Shown: one piece after another, positions 17,026-25,779 of the stretch
Numbering within the stretch: the first letter of the stretch is position 1
Layout: each line of letters opens with the position of its first letter
Source of the DNA: Chloracidobacterium sp.
Lineage (GTDB): Bacteria; Acidobacteriota; Blastocatellia; Pyrinomonadales; Pyrinomonadaceae
Direction: 5' to 3'
DNA: 64,000 bases
NCBI GenBank assembly: GCA_016706275.1
Contig: JADJJY010000003.1
Coordinates: 1-64,000, forward strand
The notes under the pieces: generated by a model
Databases searched by the model: none
What the model saw: the letters and a program-made list of their open reading frames with translations, nothing else
What the model was told of the DNA's origin: nothing
Translations under genes and position numbers: made by a program

Positions 17026-18051
17026 CTAAAGGAGCGTGCCCTCGATCCCGCATGGGATAGAGTAAACGCTGTTGTTGGTGGCGACGATCATGTCGCCTTT
17101 GCGGGTGAAACAGAGTCCGACGACGCTGTTGCCGGCGACGAGGTGTTCGGCGGTCTGGCCGTCGGGTGAGATTTTGACGATGCCATGGCGGCCTTGGTAA
17201 CAGGCGGCGATGTAGAGGTTGCCCGATTTGTCGAACGCGAGGCCCTGCGGACGCCCGAGCCCGCGGAAAAATGCCTCGTCAAAGCCCTCGTGATCAATGA
17301 CATGTACGGCATCGTGACTGGCGAGTCCCGGTGCCGTCACAAACAGCCGCCCATCCGGCCCAAACGCCATGTGATACGCCGCCACCGATGGATCCATCAC
17401 GGTAAAGGTCTCGACCTCGGCATAATCGCGAACGCGATAGATCGTGCCCGAACGGTCACCGACATACATCAGCCCGTCTTTGTCAAAACACAGCCCCGTC
17501 GCAATGCCAAGCCCCGTCGCATAGACGGAACTCGTACCGTCACGCCCGACCGAATAGACCTCGCCCTGAGCACGATTGGTCACAAACATCTGCCCGTCGC
17601 CGTCAAACGCAATGCCGGTCGGATTGAGTATCGCCTCGGGCATCTCGTCGAGATAGCCGTCCGGTTCGAGCCGAAAGAGCGTCGCCTCGAGATGCTGCCC
17701 GCGCGACCCCGAACGGGTTATGACAAGTGCGTCGTCCGAAGGGTCGATCGCCGGATTTGCGACGATATGCATCCCGTCGGTCAGCAGTTTGCCGACGACG
17801 ATCGGGTACATATCGCTGCGGGCACCGTTATTTTCGAGATGGATCTGCGTCTGGCCTTCGCCGTCGCCTTCGGGGACGATAGCGAGTATCCGCGAGGACG
17901 AAGCAGCGACGACAAGGCATTGCTTTTCGCCGATAAACACGCCCCAGCCCGATCCGTGCCGCGCATCAAAACCTTCACACTCAACGGCGATCTCGCCGCC
18001 GGGTATGGCATATCTGGGTTCGACCCGCGTTATTTTTCCTGCTTGACCCAT
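17026..18051 (-). CDS. IPT/TIG domain plus SMP-30/gluconolactonase-like beta-propeller protein
   Basis: 341 residues with no signal peptide. Residues about 5-90 form an IPT/TIG immunoglobulin-like domain (ITRVEPRYAIPGGEIAVECE). Residues about 95-340 hold NHL/SMP-30 type blades: NPTGIAFDGDGQMFVTNRAQ, ATGLCFDKDGLMYVGDRSG, YHMAFGPDGRLFVTAPG, RPQGLAFDKSGNLYIAACYQ and VVGLCFTRKGDMIVATN. This type of propeller includes lactonases and ligand sensors; the absence of a clear set of metal ligands prevents a firm enzymatic call. It is divergently placed from pilT (168 bp apart) and has no obvious operon partner. Confidence 0.8.
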   Translation of the reverse strand: MGQAGKITRVEPRYAIPGGEIAVECEGFDARHGSGWGVFIGEKQCLVVAASSSRILAIVPEGDGEGQTQIHLENNGARSDMYPIVVGKLLTDGMHIVANPAIDPSDDALVITRSGSRGQHLEATLFRLEPDGYLDEMPEAILNPTGIAFDGDGQMFVTNRAQGEVYSVGRDGTSSVYATGLGIATGLCFDKDGLMYVGDRSGTIYRVRDYAEVETFTVMDPSVAAYHMAFGPDGRLFVTAPGLASHDAVHVIDHEGFDEAFFRGLGRPQGLAFDKSGNLYIAACYQGRHGIVKISPDGQTAEHLVAGNSVVGLCFTRKGDMIVATNNSVYSIPCGIEGTLL

Positions 18052-18219
18052 TTGAAATTTTGATTTTACGCTGTCGCGGCGGCCATGTCGAACCTGCGTT
18101 TTCGCGGCAAAAAATTGATTGACCTCGGCGTTTGATAAGCGTTAAACTTCTTACAGACGGTTTTATCTGTCGGGCCCGCCTGTTACGGCTATCCATCCCA
18201 CTGCTTCTCACGTTTTATT

Positions 18220-19374
18220 ATGGCGACCAGAATCGACGATCTTTTGCGAATGGCTATGAGCTTCGGAGCATCCGACCTGCACTTGCGGGCTGGCTCGTAC
18301 CCCGTTATCCGCGTGACGGGCGAACTAAAACCGCTGTCGGGCGTCAATCGCCTGTCGCAAGACGAGACGCTTGAAATGGCGTTCTCGATGATGTCGAACC
18401 GTCAAAAACAGCATTTCAAAGAGGCTTACGAGGTCGATATCGGCTATGGCGTGTCAGGCTTGGGGCGTTTTCGCGTCAATATTTTCCAGCAGCGCAACTC
18501 TATCGGCATCGTTGCCCGCGTCATTTCAGACACGGTCAAATCGTTCGCGGAACTAGGCTTGCCGCCGATCCTTAACACCGTCGCCGAAGAACGCCGCGGC
18601 CTTATACTCGTCACCGGCACGACCGGTTCCGGTAAATCGACCACGCTTTCGGCGATCGTCGATCACATCAATACAACCCGAAATTGCCACATCGTGACTG
18701 TCGAGGACCCGATCGAATTTCTTCACAAAGACAAACAATCTTTTATCACCCAGCGTGAGGTCGATGTCGATACGCGGTCATTTGCCGAAGCTCTTCGCGG
18801 CAGTTTGCGTCAGGACCCGGATGTTATCCTCGTCGGTGAAATGCGTGATCTCGAAACGATCGAAACGGCACTTGTCGCTGCCGAGACCGGCCATCTTGTG
18901 CTTTCTACGTTGCACACGCTCGACGCACCTGAGACGCTAACTCGTATCATTTCAGCATTTCCGCCGTATCAGCAAAAGAGCGTCCGCATCCAGCTTGCCG
19001 GTTTGCTCAAGGCCGTCGTCTCACAGCGTCTAATGAAATCCGCCAAAGGCAACAGCCGCATCCCGGCCGTCGAGGTGCTGATGTCAACGCCACTGATCCG
19101 CGACTACATCCTGCACGAAGATAAAACCTCGGCCGTTCGCGATGCGATCTCGGCGGGAACATCTCAATACGGCATGCAGACCTTTGACCAGTCGCTGTTT
19201 TATCTGTATCAATCGGGCCTCATCAACCTTGACGAAGCCTTGCGCGGATCGACAAACCCCGACGAATTTCGCCTCCGTCTCGCCGGTATCCAAAACACGA
19301 CCGCCAGCACCCGCGAAGAGATGGAAAAATCAAGCGGCGTCGGCACCGTCAGCGATCTGATCACACGAAACTAA
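18220..19374 (+). CDS. pilT: Type IV pilus retraction ATPase PilT
   Basis: 384 residues. PilT is the cytoplasmic hexameric ATPase that disassembles type IV pili, powering twitching motility and DNA uptake. Visible: an N-terminal domain (DLHLRAGSYPVIRVTGELKP), Walker A GTTGSGKSTT, Asp and His boxes (ITQREVDVDTRSFAEALRGS, HLVLSTLHTLDA) and Walker B ILVGEMRD. It ends with SDLITRN and lacks the extended tail of PilU. No other pilus gene lies in the window, so the system must be encoded elsewhere. There is no Shine-Dalgarno sequence before the ATG. A weak hairpin follows at 19397-19423. Confidence 0.92.
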   Translation: MATRIDDLLRMAMSFGASDLHLRAGSYPVIRVTGELKPLSGVNRLSQDETLEMAFSMMSNRQKQHFKEAYEVDIGYGVSGLGRFRVNIFQQRNSIGIVARVISDTVKSFAELGLPPILNTVAEERRGLILVTGTTGSGKSTTLSAIVDHINTTRNCHIVTVEDPIEFLHKDKQSFITQREVDVDTRSFAEALRGSLRQDPDVILVGEMRDLETIETALVAAETGHLVLSTLHTLDAPETLTRIISAFPPYQQKSVRIQLAGLLKAVVSQRLMKSAKGNSRIPAVEVLMSTPLIRDYILHEDKTSAVRDAISAGTSQYGMQTFDQSLFYLYQSGLINLDEALRGSTNPDEFRLRLAGIQNTTASTREEMEKSSGVGTVSDLITRN

Positions 19375-19396
19375 ATCGAGCTCATCAGTATCTTTC

Positions 19397-19423
19397 GGGA
19401 AATCACGTAAATGTCGATTTCCC
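19397..19423 (+). terminator. Possible terminator after pilT
   Basis: GGGAAATC/GATTTCCC stem of 8 bp with an 11-nt loop; the T run (GGTTTTT) comes 4 nt later, so the fit is moderate. Confidence 0.4.
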
Positions 19424-19445
19424 AAGGTTTTTCCGCGCTCAAGTA

Positions 19446-19475
19446 TTGACAGCACGGCACTTTGGCGTGTAAATT
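19446..19475 (+). promoter_or_regulatory. Sigma-70 type promoter for rpsA
   Basis: A perfect -35 TTGACA (19446-19451) is followed after 18 bp by TAAATT (19470-19475), preceded by TG. It would give a 5' leader of about 160 nt before the S1 start. A long leader suits the translational autocontrol known for S1 in Enterobacteria, but that is inference here. Confidence 0.55.
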
Positions 19476-19642
19476 TTAGTATTACCACTTTGGGCGGACG
19501 ATAAGAAAACCAAGCAATCATCATTGCCTGACTTTGTATCTGCTTTAGGGATCGCAAAACAGACGTGGCAGGTTGCCTGTTTCGTTTCAGATCAAAGCCG
19601 GTAAATTAGTAATTTAAGTAAGGAAGATAAGACACGCGTATA

Positions 19643-21970
19643 ATGACAAACGAGGTTAACCAGGACGCTGAAGAGTCGGCAACGACTGAGACAACAGCGG
19701 TAGAACAATCAGAATCAACCAGTGCGGCCGCAGAAATGGCTGCCGAAACCCCCGAAAGCTCTGCTCCCGAAGCACCAGCCGCCGAACAGACAGTTGAAGC
19801 ACCCGCAGCAATAGAGCCATCGGCTCCCGTTGCCGCGCCTCAGCCTGTCGCTGCTGCCGTCGCGGAACCCGAGTCGGAAGAATTCGACTTTGGAGCGATC
19901 CTCGAGCAGTTTGAGCAAGAGCAGACCCAGTATCAACAGGGCGATCTGGTCGAGGGTAAAGTCGTGGGCGTCACCGATCGCGGTGTGCTCGTTGATTTTG
20001 GCTATAAATCCGAGGGTTACGTCCCCGTTGAGGAATTCACCGGCCCGGACGGCAAGCTGACCGTCACGGTCGGCGAGGACGTCGAGGTTGTAATCCGCAA
20101 TATCAACTCGGGCGACTCGGCTCCGCAGTTATCACGCTTTGACGCTCTCGGCCGCAAGGTCTGGGACGAGATCGAGGAGGCTTTCAATAACGAAACGCCT
20201 ATCATGATCAAGGTGATCGACAAGACCAAGGGCGGCCTGCGTGTTGATGTTAAGGGCATCGAGGCATTTCTGCCCGGATCGCAGATCGATTCGCGTCCGA
20301 TCCGCAGTCTCGACGCATACATCGGCCAGGAAATTGAGGCTAAGGTCATCAAATTTAGCCGTCGCCGTAATAACATCGTCCTTTCGCGTAAAGCTCTGAC
20401 CGATGTTGAGGTCAACGCACAAAAAGCTGAGACGCTCGCCAATATCGATGTCGGATACATGGTCGAGGGCGTTATCAAAAACCTTACCGAATACGGCGCG
20501 TTTGTCGATATCGGCGGTATTGACGGCTTGCTCCATGTGACCGATATGTCGTGGGGACGCATCCATCATCCGGCGGACCAGTTCAAGGTCAACGACCACA
20601 TTCAGGTCAAGGTTTTGAAACTCGACCGTGAAAAAGAAAAAGTTTCACTTGGTTATAAACAGCTCCAGCCGGATCCCTGGTCAACAGTTGTCGAGGTTTA
20701 TCCGGTCGATACACAGCTCAAGGGCATCGTCTCGTCGGTGACCGATTACGGTGTATTTGTTGAGCTTGAGGCGGGTGTTGAGGGTCTCGTACACGTTTCT
20801 GAGCTTTCATGGGCACGGCGCTCGCAGAGCCCGAAACGCATGTTCACCAAGGGACAAGAGGTTGACGTGCAGGTTCTCGGTGTTGACACCGTCGAAAAAC
20901 GCATCAGCCTGAGCATGAAACAGTTCCAGGAAAATCCTTGGGATCTTATTGATATCCGCTATCCGATCGGCACAAAGATCCGCGGCAAGGTCCGCAATCT
21001 TACCGATTTTGGTGCGTTTATCGAGCTTGAAGAAGGTATCGACGGACTCGTCCACGTTTCGGATATCTCGTGGGCCAAAAAGATAAAGCATCCTAAGGAT
21101 GTTCTAAAGAAAGACCAGGAAGTCGAAGCGATCGTCACCTCGATCGACAAAAACGGCCAGCGTCTTTCGCTCTCGATGAAAGACCTCACGCCCAGCGCTT
21201 GGGAAGGCTTTATTGCGACACACCGTCCGGGCGATGTCGTCAAGGGTACCGTTTCACGCTTTACCAATTTTGGCGTTTTCGTCGAGCTTGGCGAGGGACT
21301 CGAAGGCCTCTGTCACATCTCGGAGCTTTCCGATGACCGTGTCGAGCGTGCCGAAGATGTCGCAACGCTCGGCCAGGAGATGGATTTCAAAATTCTCCGT
21401 ATCGAAGCCGGCGACCAAAAGATCGGGCTTTCGCATCGGGCGGTCGGCAAGGATGACGAAGTTACGTCGTACACTGCTGACTCGTCATCGTCGAGTAGTA
21501 GCGGTGGTGGAAGTTCGAGAGGATATTCAAGCGAAGCTAAGGGCGGCATGGCCAGCCTCGGCGAGCTTGCCAATCTGAAATTCGGATCGGCCGCTGAGGA
21601 AGCGCCGGCCGAAGAAGCACCGAAAGAAAAGAAAAAGTCGAAGAAAGCCGCCAAGGCCGAGGCTGACGCAGCCGCGGCCGTAGCACCTGTCGCTGAGGAA
21701 ACGCCGGCGGCGGAAACTGAAGAGGCTCCAGTCGCTGAAGCTCCCGCGGAAGAGGTCGTCGACGAGACGCCTGTAGCCGAGGAAGCAGCGGCCGAAGAGG
21801 CAATCGAAGAAACGCCTGTCGCGGAAGCAGCTGAAGCTCCTGTCGAGGAAGTAGCCGAAGAAGCCCCTGCCGCTGAGGTGGCAGAAGAAGCGGCTCCTGA
21901 GGCTGCTGCAACCGAAGAGCCTGCGGTGGACGAGGCTAAGGATGAGGCTTCGGACACGACAACGGCTTAA
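19643..21970 (+). CDS. rpsA: 30S ribosomal protein S1 with long Ala/Glu-rich extensions
   Basis: 775 residues, against about 557 in E. coli. S1 unfolds and docks mRNA on the 30S subunit. Six S1 (OB-fold) domains lie at about 99-165, 185-250, 270-338, 356-425, 441-512 and 528-598; the last four have the RNA-binding style GAFVDIGGIDGLLHVTDMSW. Residues 1-95 are a Glu/Ala/Pro-rich segment. After a Ser/Gly linker (615-630) and a basic KKKSKKAAKAEA patch comes an acidic tail of Ala/Glu/Pro/Val-rich units to the C-terminus. The only purine-rich site, AGGAAG, is 16 nt from the ATG, too far for normal use. Followed by the HU/IHF gene, as in many bacteria. Confidence 0.93.
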   Translation: MTNEVNQDAEESATTETTAVEQSESTSAAAEMAAETPESSAPEAPAAEQTVEAPAAIEPSAPVAAPQPVAAAVAEPESEEFDFGAILEQFEQEQTQYQQGDLVEGKVVGVTDRGVLVDFGYKSEGYVPVEEFTGPDGKLTVTVGEDVEVVIRNINSGDSAPQLSRFDALGRKVWDEIEEAFNNETPIMIKVIDKTKGGLRVDVKGIEAFLPGSQIDSRPIRSLDAYIGQEIEAKVIKFSRRRNNIVLSRKALTDVEVNAQKAETLANIDVGYMVEGVIKNLTEYGAFVDIGGIDGLLHVTDMSWGRIHHPADQFKVNDHIQVKVLKLDREKEKVSLGYKQLQPDPWSTVVEVYPVDTQLKGIVSSVTDYGVFVELEAGVEGLVHVSELSWARRSQSPKRMFTKGQEVDVQVLGVDTVEKRISLSMKQFQENPWDLIDIRYPIGTKIRGKVRNLTDFGAFIELEEGIDGLVHVSDISWAKKIKHPKDVLKKDQEVEAIVTSIDKNGQRLSLSMKDLTPSAWEGFIATHRPGDVVKGTVSRFTNFGVFVELGEGLEGLCHISELSDDRVERAEDVATLGQEMDFKILRIEAGDQKIGLSHRAVGKDDEVTSYTADSSSSSSSGGGSSRGYSSEAKGGMASLGELANLKFGSAAEEAPAEEAPKEKKKSKKAAKAEADAAAAVAPVAEETPAAETEEAPVAEAPAEEVVDETPVAEEAAAEEAIEETPVAEAAEAPVEEVAEEAPAAEVAEEAAPEAAATEEPAVDEAKDEASDTTTA

Positions 21971-22034
21971 CAGCCGGCATTAGTTTTTATCAAGGGCAGT
22001 AACGGGAATCCACGTCGCTTGGAGAGAGAAAGAA

Positions 22035-22316
22035 ATGACAAAAGCGGATCTGGTCGAACGAGTCGCACGTGAGGCCGACATGACTAAGAAAGATGCCGAA
22101 CAGCTTGTCGAGATCATTTTCGACAGCATTACGGCAACCTTGAATAAGGGCGAGAAAATTGAGCTTCGCGGGTTTGGCAGCTTTCGTGTTCGCGAACGCA
22201 ACGCGAGAAAAGGGCGAAATCCTAAAACCGGTGCGGCTGTCGAGATCCCGGCAAAACGCGTCGCTTATTTCAAACCCGGCAAAGAGTTGAAAGAGCTCAT
22301 TAACGTCGAAGGTTAA
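22035..22316 (+). CDS. HU/IHF family DNA-binding protein
   Basis: 93 residues, the standard length. It has the family pattern: MTKADLVERVAREADMTKKD at the N-terminus, then IELRGFGSFRVRERNARKG and the DNA-intercalating arm GRNPKTGAAVEIPAKR with the key proline. The RNARKGRNPKTG arm is closer to IHF subunits than to HU, though the single gene could act as a homodimer. A GGAGAG site precedes the ATG. It lies 64 nt after rpsA, the same order as rpsA-ihfB in Enterobacteria, and 4 nt before the HIT gene, so translational coupling is likely. It bends DNA in nucleoid packing, replication and transcription. Confidence 0.92.
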   Translation: MTKADLVERVAREADMTKKDAEQLVEIIFDSITATLNKGEKIELRGFGSFRVRERNARKGRNPKTGAAVEIPAKRVAYFKPGKELKELINVEG

Positions 22317-22320
22317 ACGC

Positions 22321-22806
22321 GTGGACGTACTCTGGAGTCCGTGGCGATACGATTACATTACCGGCAGCGGCAAAGACAAACCTGCGGGTTGCGTTTTCTG
22401 CGAGATACAAAAAAACTCGGCAAGCGATGAGGAAAAATTTATCCTCAAGCGGGCCGAGTTTAATTTTGTCATCCTAAATATTTATCCGTACACGACCGGC
22501 CACTTGATGGTGCTCCCCTACGCCCACCTCACGGGTCCCGCAGCCGCCGATAAACAAACTACCGATGAGATGATGGACCTTGTCAAAACGGCTCAGTCCG
22601 CTCTGACCGACGTTTACAGTCCCGACGGAATAAACCTTGGCATGAACCTTGGCAAAGCCGCAGGAGCCGGGGTCGCCGATCACTATCACATGCACCTTCT
22701 GCCCCGCTGGGTCGGCGACGTCAATTTCATGACTGCCATCGGCCAGACTCGCACACTGCCGGAAACTCTGCCGGAAACATACAAAAAGTTAAAAGATAAA
22801 TTTTAA
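22321..22806 (+). CDS. HIT family hydrolase / Ap4A phosphorylase-like protein
   Basis: 161 residues starting at GTG, 4 nt after the HU/IHF stop. The HIT triad is His121-Tyr-His123-Met-His125 (DHYHMHLLPRW), where the middle histidine forms the nucleotidyl intermediate. The N-terminal LWSPWRYDYI and a CVFC pair (Cys24, Cys27, in GCVFCEIQ) match the group of HIT proteins that includes mycobacterial diadenosine tetraphosphate phosphorylase. It probably cleaves dinucleoside polyphosphates or AMP conjugates. The gene ends just before a long palindrome. Confidence 0.87.
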   Translation: MDVLWSPWRYDYITGSGKDKPAGCVFCEIQKNSASDEEKFILKRAEFNFVILNIYPYTTGHLMVLPYAHLTGPAAADKQTTDEMMDLVKTAQSALTDVYSPDGINLGMNLGKAAGAGVADHYHMHLLPRWVGDVNFMTAIGQTRTLPETLPETYKKLKDKF

Positions 22807-22813
22807 GAATTAC

Positions 22814-22894
22814 TTGCCCGCTAAATACGCGAAAAGACGCGAATAAAAGAAAACTAATTTTTTATTCGCGTCTTTTCGCGTGATTCGCGGGCAA
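22814..22894. repeat. Long intergenic palindrome between convergent genes
   Basis: The left arm (TTGCCCGCTAAATACGCGAA, then AAGACGCGAATAAAA) and the right arm pair over about 35 bp with four mismatches and a loop of about 10 nt. It carries the CGCGAAAAGACGCGAA words typical of a family scattered in several phyla. It fills the space between the HIT gene and the membrane protein gene and could end both transcripts. Confidence 0.8.
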
Positions 22895-22899
22895 ATTTC

Positions 22900-23340
22900 T
22901 TAAACAGCAGATTCGATCTTTGGCACGACCACAAACGCCGCCAGTAGATTGATAAAGATCAGCCCCGTACAGACGATGGGCGGTAGAAACGTGAAAAACG
23001 CCATCATCGCGAACACCGCTCCGAATATCACCAAATTGATAGCGATAATCCCCCGCATCACATTGGGCTCGGTGTGTTTGAAAAGCAGGTAGCCGTTGGT
23101 GAGAGCCGCAAACAGGCAAAGAAACGTAAAACAAGAGCTGAGGGCAAGGAATAGGCTCGAATATGTCGGATGAAATCCGGCACCAAGATCCATCTTGTAC
23201 GTCGAGATGAGCGTATCCAACTGCCGCTCCGTTTCATTCGCAGGTTCCGAGTTAACAAACAGGCTTACTGAATGAATTAATCCCGTCAGCAGTTGAAACA
23301 GCACCGCCGCCGAAAACCAAAATGTATATCGTTTTAGCAT
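22900..23340 (-). CDS. Small membrane protein with four transmembrane segments
   Basis: 146 residues. Hydrophobic segments at about 8-28, 63-85, 97-117 and 119-140 (for example FWFSAAVLFQLLTGLIHSVS and MAFFTFLPPIVCTGLIFINL) with a short soluble loop (SEPANETERQLDTLISTYKM) after the first. I do not recognise a characterised family. The gene lies 15 nt after the stop-side neighbour, the HD phosphodiesterase, in reverse order of transcription, so it is probably read after it in one transcript. Function unknown. Confidence 0.7.
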   Translation of the reverse strand: MLKRYTFWFSAAVLFQLLTGLIHSVSLFVNSEPANETERQLDTLISTYKMDLGAGFHPTYSSLFLALSSCFTFLCLFAALTNGYLLFKHTEPNVMRGIIAINLVIFGAVFAMMAFFTFLPPIVCTGLIFINLLAAFVVVPKIESAV

Positions 23341-23355
23341 AGAAACTATTACCCA

Positions 23356-25779
23356 TTAGTTGCTCGGCGCGCCCGAGCGGTCGATCGCTTCGTCCTCGAT
23401 CTCGCCGCCGGGGCTGACAGGGATATCGGCGGGATTCATGTAACGAAGCCCGCGTTCCTCGCTGTCATGTTCGCCGGACACAAACTTGAACTGCCCTGAA
23501 TTTGGCGGCACATAGCCCGGATAATCGACTCGCGAATGATAGATCGCGACGAGCGATTTGATCATCGATTCACGTATTTGCGTCAGTTCACGCAAGGTCA
23601 GGTCGCACTCGCCAAGCTGATCGTCTGCGAGGATCGCATCGATGATCTTGGTCACAATAAAACGGATATTCTCAGGGTTTGGTTCGGCCAGCGAGCGTGC
23701 CGCCGCCTCGCACGAATCGGCGATCATCATTATCGCCGCCTCTTTGAACTGCGGCTTTGGCCCCGGGTAACGAAAATCGTTCTCTGAGATCTCCTCGTCA
23801 GGACGGGCCTGGTCTTGCGCCTTTTTCAGAAAATAATGCAGCGTCCGCGTGCCGTGATGCTGCGGGATAAAATCAATTATCCGTTGCGGCAAACCCATCT
23901 CGCGGGCGAGCTTTGTACCGTAAGTGACATGGCTGATTATGATCTTGGCGGACTGAGTCGGCTTGAGTTTATCGTGAGGATTTTTGGAGAGCTGATTCTC
24001 GACAAAATGCTCAGGTGCCGCCGTTTTGCCGATGTCATGATAAAGAGCTCCGATCCGTGCGAGCAAACCATTGCCGCCGACAACGCGGCAGGCTTCCTCG
24101 GCAAGCTGCCCGACAGCGTGCGAATGTTGATTCGTGCCGGGAGCCCTGAGAGCAAGCTGGCCCAGCACCGGCAGATCAGCATTAGACAGCTCAAGCAATT
24201 TTACATCCGTTAAAATGCCAAAGAAATTCTCACAGATCGGCAGCAGCACAGCAGTAACCGCTGCCGTAATTATCCCGCTTGCGAGCCCACAGGCTATGGC
24301 GAGCAAGATCGTATTCAAAATAAACGGCTGCTGCGTGTACGCGATCAACGCTATCGCCAGCACGGCACTCGCCGCACCTATGACGCCGCCCGCGATCGTC
24401 ACGGTCTGACGGTTGCGATAACGGCCGATGCCATACACCGCGATCGACGAAGCGATAGCCGCAAAGATCGCAAATTCCAACCCGCGTGGAGCAAGCAGCC
24501 CCGCGATCAGAGCATTGAGCATCCCTGTAAACAAAGCCGTCGGCCGATCCGCAAGCAGCGTCATTAGCAAACTGCCCGTCGCAAAAGGTATTGCAAACGA
24601 CCACAGCATCGCGTCATTCATCGGGGCTTTGGCGTTTTGCAGAGCGGTAAATTCCGCAAGCTGAAAAAGTGCCGCGGCGAGGGCAGTTTGTGCCAACACT
24701 ACAAAGCCAAGCAAAGCAAAGGTCTTATGCGCCGACAAAGCCAGACGCGGGAGGATGCCGCGCTGTTGGACAAATTTCCATGCGACCCAAAAGAGCGAGG
24801 TGATCAGCAGCAGCAAGCCTAAAAACCGATTTAGTTGACGCGATGACGATGTGTAATTGCGAACGGCTCCGATCTTTGCCAGCACATCCGCCGTTACAAT
24901 ACCGCCTTCATCGACTATTTTTTGCCCGCGTTTGAGAGTGATCGTGCGTGGCTGGATGTTTTCGGCTGCAGTCACTCTGGCGGTTTCGGTCGCGACGCTG
25001 TCGTATGAAATGCTCGGCTCGATCAATATCTCACCCGCCGTGTAAAAAGCATTAGCCTCTTTTTCCGAAAGGCTCTTGATGGCCGTCAGGCGTGTGCGAA
25101 ATTTGTTTCGTGCGACCGACAGCGAGGTCCAGTTGCTCTCCGGCATTGCGACCGTCGATTGGAGATTTGGTTTTGACCTGTCGAATACAAAAACCTCGTT
25201 CTGAAAATACTGCCGCTCGGAGTCATCGTAAACATAACCCTCCGCCGCCTCGCGAAGAGCCGTCTGCACCGCGTCCAGTTCATTACGGCTAAATGTCCGC
25301 GACGCCAGCGTCTTGCCAACCTCTGCACCGCCCGCACCCAGCCAATGCGTTTCGGCTTTGGCGTCGGAATTCGATTGTTTCGTATTCGCTTCGCCGCCGT
25401 GCCGCTGGAGCTTTTCCCACGACGACAGAAAACCCTGCACAGCCTGCTCTGCCTTGTTGGATTCATAGCGAAAGATCGGCTTGACAGCTTTTCTTGCTTC
25501 GCTCTTTAGTCGCTCGGATTCGTCAGGGTCGGCAAAATAAACATCCGCCGGCGAAGAGATGCTCTCGCGGGCTATATCGCCCTCTTGATAAGCCTGTTCT
25601 CCGGCCGAACGCCACAGCGGATTGTGAATAAGCAGAGTCGTGAGCAAACAAAGCACCGCGAACCCGATCCAAAATTGGTGCTCAGGCGACAGCACGCCAA
25701 AGGGCCGTGCGATCAACCCAAACAGCCATTCCCGCCACTCAGTCACGGGCGATTTCAGATCTCTGATCCTCTTACTCAT
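23356..25779 (-). CDS. 7TM-HD domain membrane phosphodiesterase (PgpH/YqfF family, likely c-di-AMP hydrolase)
   Basis: About 807 residues from ATG 25779, whose first codons overlap the hflX stop by 8 nt (ATGAGTAA), so coupled translation is likely. An N-terminal membrane helix precedes an extracellular 7TMR-HDED domain (about 70-320) and then seven membrane helices (about 330-560). The HD domain has GALYHDIGKTAAPEHFVENQ and downstream SHVTYGTKLAREMGLPQRII, then PQHHGTRTLHYF; the metal-binding His/Asp set is in place. In Listeria PgpH this domain hydrolyses cyclic di-AMP to pApA. A PhoH/YbeY gene, its common neighbour, is absent here. The C-terminal tail is disordered and Glu-rich. Confidence 0.9.
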   Translation of the reverse strand: MSKRIRDLKSPVTEWREWLFGLIARPFGVLSPEHQFWIGFAVLCLLTTLLIHNPLWRSAGEQAYQEGDIARESISSPADVYFADPDESERLKSEARKAVKPIFRYESNKAEQAVQGFLSSWEKLQRHGGEANTKQSNSDAKAETHWLGAGGAEVGKTLASRTFSRNELDAVQTALREAAEGYVYDDSERQYFQNEVFVFDRSKPNLQSTVAMPESNWTSLSVARNKFRTRLTAIKSLSEKEANAFYTAGEILIEPSISYDSVATETARVTAAENIQPRTITLKRGQKIVDEGGIVTADVLAKIGAVRNYTSSSRQLNRFLGLLLLITSLFWVAWKFVQQRGILPRLALSAHKTFALLGFVVLAQTALAAALFQLAEFTALQNAKAPMNDAMLWSFAIPFATGSLLMTLLADRPTALFTGMLNALIAGLLAPRGLEFAIFAAIASSIAVYGIGRYRNRQTVTIAGGVIGAASAVLAIALIAYTQQPFILNTILLAIACGLASGIITAAVTAVLLPICENFFGILTDVKLLELSNADLPVLGQLALRAPGTNQHSHAVGQLAEEACRVVGGNGLLARIGALYHDIGKTAAPEHFVENQLSKNPHDKLKPTQSAKIIISHVTYGTKLAREMGLPQRIIDFIPQHHGTRTLHYFLKKAQDQARPDEEISENDFRYPGPKPQFKEAAIMMIADSCEAAARSLAEPNPENIRFIVTKIIDAILADDQLGECDLTLRELTQIRESMIKSLVAIYHSRVDYPGYVPPNSGQFKFVSGEHDSEERGLRYMNPADIPVSPGGEIEDEAIDRSGAPSN

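Noticed and set aside
17185..18063. 292-residue plus-strand frame opposite the beta-propeller gene
   Set aside because: The minus-strand protein has clear propeller blades and a TIG domain; the plus frame has none.
21537..21957. Long minus-strand frames opposite the rpsA tail
   Set aside because: They are low-complexity shadows of the GC-rich, repeated codons of the S1 tail.
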